Positions 1 through 5,922 of a stretch of 7,842 bases of DNA are shown piece by piece. A program made the translations under genes and the position numbers. The DNA comes from JBBAEA01 sp041656175 (lineage in GTDB: Bacteria > Myxococcota_A > Bradymonadia > UBA4248): positions 1 to 7,842 of the forward strand of contig JBBAEA010000151.1 in the NCBI GenBank assembly GCA_041656175.1, in the 5' to 3' direction. The notes beneath the pieces were generated by a model. It was not told the DNA's origin, made no database searches, and saw only the letters and a program-made list of their open reading frames with translations. Every line of letters begins with the position of its first letter. The stretch's first letter is position 1.

Positions 1-75
1 AACTTGTGCTTCTCTAGAAAATATCTCATTTTGTTTAAAAATGTATCGAATTTGTAAAATTAAATTCGTTATTTC

Positions 76-119
76 TAGCCGTGCAAAGGTCTCATCTTTA
101 CTAACCGTGCAAAGCTCTC
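76..119. repeat. Short direct repeat, two copies 26 bp apart
   Basis: An 18-bp unit at 76-93 recurs at 102-119 with 16 of 18 identical positions, and both copies contain the core CCGTGCAAAG. A related decamer, CCGAGCAAAG, appears at 351-360 with one change. The 26-bp spacing is about 2.5 helical turns. The repeat lies in AT-rich sequence with no credible gene. It could be a pair of protein binding sites or simply degenerate repeat DNA. Nothing in the sequence shows a function. Confidence 0.5.
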
Positions 120-241
120 CACTTCAAATTTCTGAGGGAGTGTCAAGTTTTTTTGTTACCTTAAGCTCGCCCAAGAGACAAATTTTGTTGGTTTACGAAT
201 TATTGGGGGGTAGCCAAAGATCAGCTGAAAAAGTCGCTTAA

Positions 242-292
242 AGACGCACGCCTTGCGGTGGATGAGCGTCTAGCGAATACAGCGCAAGGCGT
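242..292. repeat. Interlocking inverted repeats (pseudoknot-capable)
   Basis: Two perfect inverted repeats interleave. AGACGC (242-247) is complementary to GCGTCT (266-271). ACGCCTTGCG (248-257) is complementary to CGCAAGGCGT (283-292). The order arm A, arm B, arm A', arm B' is that of an H-type pseudoknot if both helices form in RNA. Otherwise they are alternative hairpins. The two 5' arms are directly contiguous. The region lies about 150 bp before the promoter of the 483-1373 gene, so it is not part of that gene's predicted leader. Whether it is transcribed cannot be seen. Confidence 0.5.
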
Positions 293-325
293 AGCGGCTT
301 TTGGCGTATTTTGAAGCAAGCTTTG

Positions 326-349
326 GCGTAGGGGGGCTTTTAGCCCCCC
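326..349 (+). repeat. G-run/C-run palindrome, copy 1
   Basis: GGGGGGCT (331-338) is perfectly complementary to AGCCCCCC (342-349) around a TTT loop. It is preceded by GCGTA (326-330). CTTTG (321-325) and CAAAG (356-360) can also pair, enclosing the core. A second copy with the same GCGTAGGGGGGC start and TAGCCCCCC end lies on the opposite strand at 7784-7808. This suggests a dispersed intergenic palindromic repeat. No T-tract follows it, so it does not look like a classical terminator. Confidence 0.55.
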
Positions 350-416
350 ACCGAGCAAAGAAAAAATGTCGATTATCGAGTAATTGTGTGCTTTTGCGCT
401 TGGTTTTGATAAAAAT

Positions 417-446
417 TTGCCATAAAGCTCGTGAAAATGCTATGAT
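417..446 (+). promoter_or_regulatory. Sigma-70-type promoter of the 483-1373 gene
   Basis: The -35 box TTGCCA (417-422) and the -10 box TATGAT (441-446) each match consensus at 5 of 6 positions and are separated by 18 bp. Transcription would begin near 453, leaving a leader of about 30 nt that contains the Shine-Dalgarno GGAGGA at 469-474. Confidence 0.65.
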
Positions 447-482
447 AATGTGGGCTATGTTCTTTTTTGGAGGAAGGACGAC

Positions 483-1373
483 ATGAGCAAAGAAGCATCG
501 TTATCGAAATCATTGAGTCGTTTGCAGGAGCTATCGAGCAGTGGGGAGGTCGCGAAGGTGAAGCGACGCTCTACGGTGAAGGAGCAAGCGTGGAGCAGCA
601 ACGAGAAGACCACGAATTTGCTTGGGGATTTGTTGGGGCAGGCGGCGAGTTTGGCGGAGCAGGAGGCGGCGCGCAAGAAGGCGGAGTTGGAGCAGGCCGA
701 GGCTGAGGAGCGATCGCGTTTGGAGGCTGAGGAGGAGCGATTGCGCTTGGAGGCTGAGGCGGCGCTGGAAGAAGAGAAGCGTATCCATGAAGAGAACAAA
801 ATGCGCCACACGCAGATGTTGGCGGAGATTGAGCGGCAAAAAAAGATCGAGACGGGGGAGATCAACCTCGAGGAAGAGGCGCGTTTGAAACGCGAGGAGG
901 AGGAACGCATCAGGGCAGAGCAGGAGGCGATTGCGGCGAAGGAGGCAGAGAGGCGGCGTGCGAAGGAGTTGCTGGAGGAGCAGGCCCGACAGATGGAGGA
1001 GCTGACGGAGAAGCAGATCGAGCAGGCGGCGAAGAAGAAAAAATCGCGTGCTGGGCTGATTGCAGCCATCGTGGCGGCGGTAATTTTGGGCGGAGTGGGA
1101 ACCTTGGTTTGGTTCCTTACACGGCCAGAGCCGATTGATATTTACGCGCTAGATAAGGATTATCCGAGTGAGCAGATTGCGTTTTTGAGCGATGAGTCGG
1201 CGGCGGAAAGTGTTGGCGCGAACATTGTTGCGCAAGCAGCCCCAGTGGTTGAGAAGGCAGCGCCGCGCCGTACGACGACAAGGCGAACTACAGCGGCCCC
1301 TGCGGCGGACTCGAAACTTACGGGTCAGCGTGGAGGTTTGTTAGGGGGCAGAGGCGGAACACTTGGTAAATAG
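483..1373 (+). CDS. Single-pass membrane protein with long Glu-rich coiled coil
   Basis: Predicted 296-residue protein that I do not recognise as a named family. The start at 483 is chosen because GGAGGA (469-474) lies 8 nt upstream; the in-frame GTG at 450 would place the Shine-Dalgarno inside the gene. Residues 1-52 are polar. Residues about 55-187 are dominated by Glu, Ala, Arg and Lys in a pattern expected of a long coiled coil or single helix. A tetralysine (K184-K187) precedes a hydrophobic segment, A190-L212, that is a clear transmembrane helix. By the positive-inside rule the coiled coil is cytoplasmic and residues 213-296 are outside. The outer tail has an Arg/Thr patch (R262-T270) and ends in a Gly-rich run. 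No catalytic motif is visible. It has its own promoter and terminator, so it is probably monocistronic. A scaffold or envelope-tethering role is plausible but unproven. Confidence 0.8.
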   Translation: MSKEASLSKSLSRLQELSSSGEVAKVKRRSTVKEQAWSSNEKTTNLLGDLLGQAASLAEQEAARKKAELEQAEAEERSRLEAEEERLRLEAEAALEEEKRIHEENKMRHTQMLAEIERQKKIETGEINLEEEARLKREEEERIRAEQEAIAAKEAERRRAKELLEEQARQMEELTEKQIEQAAKKKKSRAGLIAAIVAAVILGGVGTLVWFLTRPEPIDIYALDKDYPSEQIAFLSDESAAESVGANIVAQAAPVVEKAAPRRTTTRRTTAAPAADSKLTGQRGGLLGGRGGTLGK

Positions 1374-1401
1374 CCCTGTTTGACTTTGAGCGACGTCGTT
1401 T

Positions 1402-1436
1402 AAAAGAGCGCATCCTGTAGCTGGACGCGCTTTTTT
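1402..1436 (+). terminator. Rho-independent terminator after the coiled-coil gene
   Basis: The core arm AGCGC (1407-1411) pairs with GCGCT (1427-1431). The helix extends outward through a G-U and A-T pairs (AAAAG with the following T-run), and TCC/GGA can pair within the loop. A T-run follows at 1431-1436 and another at 1442-1450. It sits about 30 nt after the stop codon at 1373. Confidence 0.75.
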
Positions 1437-1511
1437 ATTGCTTTTTTTTTCTTGAGGGTGTAGAGCTAAAACGTTGTGACTCGCTGATGAGGTGAGTGAT
1501 GGCGTGTTTGC

Positions 1512-1596
1512 GCGAAAGTGGCGGAATTGGTAGACGCGCAGGATTCAGGTTCCTGTGCCCGTTACGGGTGTGAGGGTTCGAGTCCCTCCTTTCGCA
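1512..1596 (+). tRNA. tRNA-Leu (anticodon CAG)
   Basis: An 85-nt class II tRNA. The acceptor GCGAAAG (1512-1518) pairs with CTTTCGC (1589-1595), followed by discriminator A1596. The anticodon stem CAGGA/TCCTG (1539-1543/1551-1555) encloses the loop TTCAGGT with CAG at 1546-1548, reading CUG codons. A long variable arm with a CCCG/CGGG stem and a T-arm GAGGG-TTCGAGT-CCCTC follow, as expected for tRNA-Leu. The 3' CCA is not encoded (TAT follows the discriminator), so it must be added by nucleotidyltransferase. No convincing promoter is visible immediately upstream. Confidence 0.97.
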
Positions 1597-1601
1597 TATT
1601 G

Positions 1602-1630
1602 AGCTTGGCTTTTTAGCCAAGCTTTTTTTT
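1602..1630 (+). terminator. Rho-independent terminator of tRNA-Leu
   Basis: A perfect 9-bp stem, AGCTTGGCT (1602-1610) with AGCCAAGCT (1615-1623), closes a TTTT loop. It is followed directly by a run of T through 1630. It lies 5 nt after the tRNA 3' end. Confidence 0.9.
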
Positions 1631-1676
1631 GAGCACATCACCAAATAGCGACTTCGTGGTTGATATCGTGGCATCC

Positions 1677-1705
1677 TTGCAAGCACATGGGAATGGGGGT
1701 ACACT
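1677..1705 (+). promoter_or_regulatory. Probable promoter of the 1750-2667 gene
   Basis: TTGCAA (1677-1682) and TACACT (1700-1705) are separated by 17 bp, and each matches the sigma-70 consensus at 4 of 6 positions. It lies after the tRNA terminator and 45 bp before the start codon. The same TTGCAA -35 with 17-bp spacing is seen in the predicted rpsF promoter. Confidence 0.5.
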
Positions 1706-1749
1706 ATTTGTTGGTATTTAGCCAATCTGTGCTGTTTTAGGAGTAAGTG

Positions 1750-2667
1750 ATGGCAAAGGAAAAAACTGAGAAAACGAGTAAAACGAAAAAATCAAAAGCC
1801 GCGACTAAGTCTGAACTTGTGATGAGTGCAGTGGAAAGTGGAGCTGGAACAGCGAAAGCGTCAAAGGGACGAAAAACCACGACGTCTGAAAAGAATACAG
1901 ACGATGCGGCGCTTGCGGAGAAAAAAGCGAAACTAGAAGCAGAGAAGAAAGCAGAGGCAGAGAAGCAGGCTGAAGCCAAGAAGCAGGCTGAAGCCAAGAA
2001 GAAGGCTGAAGCCAAGAAGAAGGCTGAAGCAGAGAAGAAGGCTGAAGCAGAGAAGAAGGCTGGAGCTAAGAAAGCGGAGGCAGAGAAGAAGGCCGAAGCT
2101 AAGGAAGCGGAGGCTCAAGAGCAAGAGAGTGCGACGAAGACCAAGAAGAAGTCTAAGGCTAAGAAGCGCTATGACGTTTTACTGGTGTCGGAAGGAGCTG
2201 GCTTTAAACCAGCGCGTGCGGCGGTTGTAACCATGGTGCACCAGCTTGCCTACCGCGGCTTTGCCTCTCCTGTGCAGGAGGCTATAGCCGAGACGTGGTT
2301 AGAGATTTATTTTGAACCAGCGACGAGCGCCCACGAGGTGTTTTGGGAGAAAGCCTACACGAGTGAAGAGGCTGTTTTTGATGAAGTGGTTTTACGCGTA
2401 GAGGATAAGCCGTTTTTTGCGCCTTATGGCGATATCAAGGCGCCTTTATACTGGTCGATTGAGTTTCGTAATTGCTTGTTCCAAGAACCGCTAGGACACT
2501 TTAAGAAGCTGTTTTTGGACGCACTTAACGTGCGCATCAAGGTAGTATCGCGTGAGCACGAAGAGGCGCCACCGCGCCGTGAGGTGCCAGAGGATGAGGT
2601 CGCTCCCGAGAAAACCCGTCGTGAGCGTGGTGCTGGGTTAGCAGGCACGCATGTTGAGGAGCTGTAG
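1750..2667 (+). CDS. Lys/Ala/Glu repeat-arm protein with unknown C-terminal domain
   Basis: Predicted 305-residue protein, not recognised. ATG 1750 is preferred because AGGAG (1739-1743) lies 6 nt upstream; the GTG at 1747 would be only 3 nt away. Residues 1-140 are extremely rich in Lys, Ala and Glu, including hexapeptide repeats of the AEAKKK/AEAEKK type at residues 68-103, as in TolA-like or histone-like charged helical arms. No signal peptide or TM segment is visible, so the protein is probably cytoplasmic. Residues about 141-268 look globular (mixed hydrophobic and aromatic, starting RYDVLLVSEG and containing WLEIYFEP and PLYWSIEF). Residues 269-305 are a polar charged tail. The basic arm could bind nucleic acid or act as a spacer, but this is inference. 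It has its own promoter. No terminator separates it from the GIDE gene 74 nt downstream. Confidence 0.8.
   Translation: MAKEKTEKTSKTKKSKAATKSELVMSAVESGAGTAKASKGRKTTTSEKNTDDAALAEKKAKLEAEKKAEAEKQAEAKKQAEAKKKAEAKKKAEAEKKAEAEKKAGAKKAEAEKKAEAKEAEAQEQESATKTKKKSKAKKRYDVLLVSEGAGFKPARAAVVTMVHQLAYRGFASPVQEAIAETWLEIYFEPATSAHEVFWEKAYTSEEAVFDEVVLRVEDKPFFAPYGDIKAPLYWSIEFRNCLFQEPLGHFKKLFLDALNVRIKVVSREHEEAPPRREVPEDEVAPEKTRRERGAGLAGTHVEEL
1951..2058 (+). repeat. In-gene 18-bp tandem repeats
   Basis: Six consecutive 18-bp units in frame (1951, 1969, 1987, 2005, 2023, 2041) encode hexapeptides of the form A-E-A-(K/E)-K-(K/Q). The units at 1987 and 2005 are identical at nucleotide level, as are those at 2023 and 2041. 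A diverged unit follows at 2059. Identical nucleotides, not just residues, point to recent duplication by slippage or recombination, so copy number may vary between strains. Confidence 0.85.
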
Positions 2668-2710
2668 TTGTGGTTTGCGCCTGGATTTGAGCTTTCTTGG
2701 GCGTTTAGAG

Positions 2711-2719
2711 TGGGATAAT
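2711..2719 (+). promoter_or_regulatory. Extended -10 promoter of the GIDE-pepP pair
   Basis: TGG followed by GATAAT (2714-2719) fits an extended -10 element (TGn plus a hexamer matching TATAAT at 5 of 6). No good -35 lies at 16-18 bp; TTGAGC at 2687-2692 is too far upstream. The start codon follows at 2742. Readthrough from the upstream gene is also possible. Confidence 0.45.
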
Positions 2720-2741
2720 TGCTTCTAGAAGGGAGGGGCAA

Positions 2742-3554
2742 ATGTATATTCTTGCAGTTTTGTTCTTTATTGTTGCTGCGGTAATTTTGGTGTTTAGAGC
2801 CTTTGATGCTAAAAAACAATCCCAACTTAGCGGTGCGGAGAGAAAAAAAATAGGCGAAGTTGTTCGCTTAGCCTCTGAAACGAAAGCTGAACTCGCTGAT
2901 CTAGGCGATGAAAACCTCATTTCTGAACGCGGTGCATATGTAGGCATGCCCACTTGCGATGAACCCCTCATTTCGCCTTTGGGTCAAAAGCCGTGTTTGT
3001 ACTATAAGATGGAAGTGAGCTACAAAGCCATAGAAACTTACCAAGAGCGTGATAGCAACGGTAATATGCAAACGCGTACGCGCCATGTGAATAGAACTTT
3101 GCAAAGCGATGAAGCGAGCACACGTTTTACACTCACCGATGATACAGGTTCTGTGCTTGTTGATCCTCGCGATGGTGTGTTTGAGGGCGCGACGCAGTCG
3201 TACAATAAAGCCGAACCCTACTCGAGTTTGCAACAGGGTGGCGCAGCTTTGGTAATTGGGGGATTGGCCTTGAGTTTGGGATCCAACGCCTTTGGTGGCG
3301 TGATACCGCAAACGCTTGTTTCTAAAGAAAGTATCATTGCCTTTGATCGCAAATTAACGGTGGTCGGCTCTATACAAGATAAAATGGGTGAGCTAGTCCT
3401 AGAGGGTAAACCCAAGGATAAAATTAGGCTTTCGACCTATTCGTTAGAAGAACAGCTCCAGAAGATCAAACATTCTATGCGTATCAAACTCATCGTCGCA
3501 AGCGTTTGCGGCGGCATTGGAGTTTTATTTATGATTTTGGGGCTTTTGCGATAA
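2742..3554 (+). CDS. GIDE-domain membrane protein (MUL1-like, no RING)
   Basis: Predicted 270-residue protein. ATG 2742 is preceded by GGAGGGG (2732-2738). Helix Y2-F18 or so is an N-terminal membrane anchor and L250-L269 is a C-terminal TM helix. Residues about 60-210 resemble the GIDE domain found in eukaryotic mitochondrial MUL1/GIDE E3 ligases and in many prokaryotic proteins. Supporting motifs are YVGMP, the PLISPLGQKPCLYYKMEV stretch at 75-92, and RFTLTDDTGSVLVDP at 128-142. There is no cysteine-rich RING, so ubiquitin-ligase activity is not expected. A Gly/Ala-rich hydrophobic stretch (167-188) may touch the membrane. In this family the domain probably faces one side of the membrane between two helices, and its bacterial function is poorly known. 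It is 25 nt upstream of pepP and probably cotranscribed with it. Confidence 0.8.
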   Translation: MYILAVLFFIVAAVILVFRAFDAKKQSQLSGAERKKIGEVVRLASETKAELADLGDENLISERGAYVGMPTCDEPLISPLGQKPCLYYKMEVSYKAIETYQERDSNGNMQTRTRHVNRTLQSDEASTRFTLTDDTGSVLVDPRDGVFEGATQSYNKAEPYSSLQQGGAALVIGGLALSLGSNAFGGVIPQTLVSKESIIAFDRKLTVVGSIQDKMGELVLEGKPKDKIRLSTYSLEEQLQKIKHSMRIKLIVASVCGGIGVLFMILGLLR

Positions 3555-3579
3555 AGGCGCATAAGTAGAGGATAGAATT

Positions 3580-4893
3580 ATGGATCGACGCTACAAAGAG
3601 CGGCGTAGGCGACTTCGCGAGGCAGTCCCTAACGGCGATATCATCTTGCTATCCTCGCGCTACGTTCCTCGCAATTACGAAGACAATACCTATCCTTTTC
3701 ACCAAGATTCGTGTTTTTATTATTACACGGGTTTGGGGAAAATCAGCGATGCTATACTGCAGATCGCGGAAGATGGGACGGAAACTTTGTATGCAGCCGA
3801 TGCTGACTATGAAGATGTGATATGGACAGGGCCACAAGCTCGTGTTTCAGAGCTTGCTGAGGCGGCGGGCATTGAGCGAAGCGAGGATATTGGCGAAATA
3901 TTTCGTAAAAACCTCAATAGACCGCACTTTCTTAAACCATACGACGCGCTACACGAGATGATGCTCTCTACTTTATGGAGGGGCTGGCGTTATTCGCAGG
4001 AACTGCACAGAGCAATCATAGCCCAGCGTAGCGTAAAAGACGCATGGGAGATTGAGCAAATTGAGGAAGCCATCGCGTTAACGGGCGAGATGCTAAAAAG
4101 CGCGCAATCGGCTATTGCTGTTGGTCGAAAAGAATCCGAGGTGGGGGCAGCTCTGCTATTGCCCGCCCTAGCCAAGGCGCGCCAGCAGGCGTTTAACCCC
4201 ATCGTTTCGGTGCGCGGGGAGACGCTGCATAACGAGTCCATGCAAAACACGATGCAGGATGGGGATATATTGCTTATTGACTGCGGTGCTGAGTCCGAGG
4301 CGGGTTATTGTGCAGACATCACGCGAGTTTACCCTGTGGACGGTGAGTTAGATGAGCGCCAAAGAGCGATATACGACATCGTTTTGTCGATGCAGACGGC
4401 GAGTATTGCAAAGAGCGCGGAGCGCGGGGTGTCGATGCTTGAGGTGCATATGGCGGCGTGTCGCGCTCTTGTAAAGGGCATGAGCGAACTCGGCTTAATG
4501 CGAGCAAATCAAGGTGAAGCCTTAGCTGCGGGGGCACACGCACTTTTCTTCCCCCACGGTATAGGGCATATGCTGGGTTTGGATGCGCACGATATGGAGA
4601 ACTTAGGCGACGAGGTAGGCTACGATCGAGGGGTAGCGCGAAACAAGCAGTTTGGGCTACACGCGCTGCGTATGGCTAAAACACTAAAGCCAGGCTACGT
4701 CGTGACGGTGGAGCCGGGCATTTACTTTATTCCTGAACTTATCGCGCGCTGGGAGGCAAAGGGATTGCACAGCGAGTTTATCGATTACGCGCGTGTTAAG
4801 GAGTATATCGGTTTTGGCGGCATTCGGATCGAGGATGATGTCTTGATTACGGAACAGGGTAGCCGCGTGCTCGGGGAGCCAGTGCCGAAATAA
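3580..4893 (+). CDS. pepP: Xaa-Pro aminopeptidase (M24B, aminopeptidase P)
   Basis: Predicted 437-residue cytoplasmic metallopeptidase that removes the N-terminal residue from peptides with proline in second position. AGAGGA (3567-3572) lies 7 nt before the ATG. Residues 1 to about 140 match the AMP_N domain, including YPFHQDSCFYYYTG. The pita-bread M24 catalytic domain follows. The dinuclear metal ligands are all present: D234 (IDCGAE), D246 (ADITR), H330 (HGIGHMLGLDAHD), E378 (VEPGIYF) and E418 (GIRIEDD). Residues H217, H326, H337 and R416 correspond to the other conserved active-site positions in E. coli PepP. Length is close to the E. coli enzyme (about 440 residues). It appears intact and active. 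It probably sits in an operon with the GIDE gene and ends at the hairpin at 4933-4960. Confidence 0.95.
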   Translation: MDRRYKERRRRLREAVPNGDIILLSSRYVPRNYEDNTYPFHQDSCFYYYTGLGKISDAILQIAEDGTETLYAADADYEDVIWTGPQARVSELAEAAGIERSEDIGEIFRKNLNRPHFLKPYDALHEMMLSTLWRGWRYSQELHRAIIAQRSVKDAWEIEQIEEAIALTGEMLKSAQSAIAVGRKESEVGAALLLPALAKARQQAFNPIVSVRGETLHNESMQNTMQDGDILLIDCGAESEAGYCADITRVYPVDGELDERQRAIYDIVLSMQTASIAKSAERGVSMLEVHMAACRALVKGMSELGLMRANQGEALAAGAHALFFPHGIGHMLGLDAHDMENLGDEVGYDRGVARNKQFGLHALRMAKTLKPGYVVTVEPGIYFIPELIARWEAKGLHSEFIDYARVKEYIGFGGIRIEDDVLITEQGSRVLGEPVPK

Positions 4894-4932
4894 TTCGCGC
4901 CTATGCGCTAGGGTGCAAAGTGCCAGAAATTA

Positions 4933-4960
4933 AAAAAACCAGCATAGTTGCTGGTTTTTT
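4933..4960. terminator. Bidirectional terminator between pepP and rplI
   Basis: CCAGCA (4939-4944) pairs with TGCTGG (4949-4954) around a TAGT loop. The stem is flanked by an A-run on the left (4932-4938) and a T-run on the right (4955-4960). This gives a U-tract on both strands, which suits the convergent pepP (+) and rplI (-) genes. Confidence 0.9.
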
Positions 4961-4982
4961 GCTTGAAGTCGAGACTTTGGGC

Positions 4983-5426
4983 TTAGCCGTTGACTACCCA
5001 GACCTTCACGGTGGTTGTGACTTCGCTTGCGAGCTTGATATCTACTTTGTAGATGCCAAGTTCTTTAATGGGGTTTGCAAGAACGATCTTTCGCCTATCA
5101 ATCTTGTGACCTTCGGCCTGGAGAGCTTCTTGAATGTCTCTATTGGTGACGGAGCCGTGTAGCTTATCATCATCGTTTGACGAGCGTGTAATACTAACGC
5201 TGAGTCCGTCTAAAACTTTGACGATGTCGAGAGCTTCTTTGTGCAATTTTGCACGTTTGTGCTCAATGGCCGCTCTTTTGTGTTCAAATTCCTTGGACCT
5301 TTGCTCGGTTGCGAGCATGGCCAAGCCTTGTGGTATCAGGTAGTTTCTGCCGTATCCGTCGGATACACGCACGATGTCACCCATACGTCCTAGTTGTGCA
5401 ATATCTTCTACGAGTATGACGCGCAT
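4983..5426 (-). CDS. rplI: 50S ribosomal protein L9 (bL9)
   Basis: Predicted 147-residue L9, which binds 23S rRNA near the base of the L1 stalk and helps maintain reading frame. The start is the ATG at 5426-5424, giving the canonical MRVILVEDIA, with GGAGA at 5436-5432, 5 nt upstream; a longer frame from TTG at 5438 would overlap this Shine-Dalgarno. The L9 signature is clear at residues 12-39: LGRMGDIV, then GYGRNYLIPQG. A charged connecting helix (about 41-75) and the C-terminal domain (about 76-147, with KLHGSVTNRDI) follow. Length matches the family (about 149). It lies 42 nt downstream of rpsF on the same strand and is probably cotranscribed. Unlike the common order, no rpsR lies between them. 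Confidence 0.97.
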   Translation of the reverse strand: MRVILVEDIAQLGRMGDIVRVSDGYGRNYLIPQGLAMLATEQRSKEFEHKRAAIEHKRAKLHKEALDIVKVLDGLSVSITRSSNDDDKLHGSVTNRDIQEALQAEGHKIDRRKIVLANPIKELGIYKVDIKLASEVTTTVKVWVVNG

Positions 5427-5468
5427 ATGTTTCTCCAAAAAAAGCTTAAAATTACTCTTTGTCCCAGA

Positions 5469-5912
5469 CTACTCGTCATCGACAAGATCATCGAGGTCTT
5501 CGTCATCAATATCCACACCGGAGTAGTCCGTTGTTTCTTTGGGTGCGCTCGATCCTTCGTTCACAGCCTCAGCCTTACGCTTCTCGACGTCTACATCCTC
5601 GCCTAACTTAATAGTCATAAACTTAATGACTGGCTCTAAAATGCGCAGATTACGCTCAATCTCGCTAACCATGTCATTATAACCAAGATACCGAAGGTAG
5701 TAATAAATACCGTAGGCGTTTTTTTGTATTTTATACGCTAGTTTGCGTTTTCCCCATTCTTCTTGGAAGAGGAGGTGTCCTTCGAGTCTTTGGATGATGT
5801 CGTTCATTCGGTCAATGACCTTAGCGCGTTCATCGTCCAAGATGTCGGGGCGCAAGATAAAAACTGTTTCGTACTCTTTTACTGTCTTCGGATGTTTAAC
5901 CAACAATGCCAT
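5469..5912 (-). CDS. rpsF: 30S ribosomal protein S6 (bS6)
   Basis: Predicted 147-residue S6, which pairs with S18 on the platform of the small subunit. ATG at 5912-5910 has GGGAG (5922-5918) 5 nt upstream. The S6 fold is recognisable: YETVFILRPD (14-23), the W-G-K-R-K-L-A-Y motif at 53-60, and YYYLRYLGYND near 70-80. Compared with E. coli S6 there are about ten extra N-terminal residues. The C-terminus has a strongly acidic tail, D129-E147, with 11 Asp/Glu in 19 residues; E. coli S6 acquires added glutamates there through RimK, whereas this tail is encoded. The preceding leader is structured (see 5923-5972). Confidence 0.96.
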   Translation of the reverse strand: MALLVKHPKTVKEYETVFILRPDILDDERAKVIDRMNDIIQRLEGHLLFQEEWGKRKLAYKIQKNAYGIYYYLRYLGYNDMVSEIERNLRILEPVIKFMTIKLGEDVDVEKRKAEAVNEGSSAPKETTDYSGVDIDDEDLDDLVDDE

Positions 5913-5922
5913 AAATTCTCCC

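Larger units (their letters stand above)
1..482. other. Non-coding left flank
   Basis: No convincing gene is present in this stretch. The open frame at 41-241 has no Shine-Dalgarno sequence before its ATG and a composition that looks random. The frame at 301-486 starts with TTG and runs across a palindrome and a promoter. The stretch does hold a direct repeat (76-119), interlocking inverted repeats (242-292), a G-run/C-run palindrome (331-349), and the promoter of the next gene (417-446). Confidence 0.6.

Noticed and set aside
76..119. Possible CRISPR remnant
   Set aside because: Only two imperfect 18-bp units with an 8-bp gap. Units and spacers are too short, and no cas genes are present.
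41..241. 66-residue open frame in the left flank
   Set aside because: No Shine-Dalgarno, no recognisable motif, and it spans the direct repeat.
455..1069. Long antisense open frame (204 residues) opposite the coiled-coil gene
   Set aside because: Ser/Cys/Phe-rich product is what the reverse strand of GAG/GCG-rich codons gives. The plus-strand gene has a promoter, Shine-Dalgarno and TM segment.
1452..1511. Promoter for tRNA-Leu
   Set aside because: TTGAGG (1452-1457) and TTGTGA (1474-1479) occur, but no acceptable -10 lies at 16-18 bp from either.
1435..1725. Minus-strand open frame of 96 residues with RRDSNPHTRNGH-type sequence
   Set aside because: It is the antisense of tRNA-Leu. This translated tRNA sequence is a well-known spurious annotation, and the frame also crosses two terminators.
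1933..2124. Leu/Phe-rich antisense frame resembling a membrane protein
   Set aside because: It is the reverse reading of the Lys/Ala/Glu repeats. The apparent hydrophobicity is a codon artefact.
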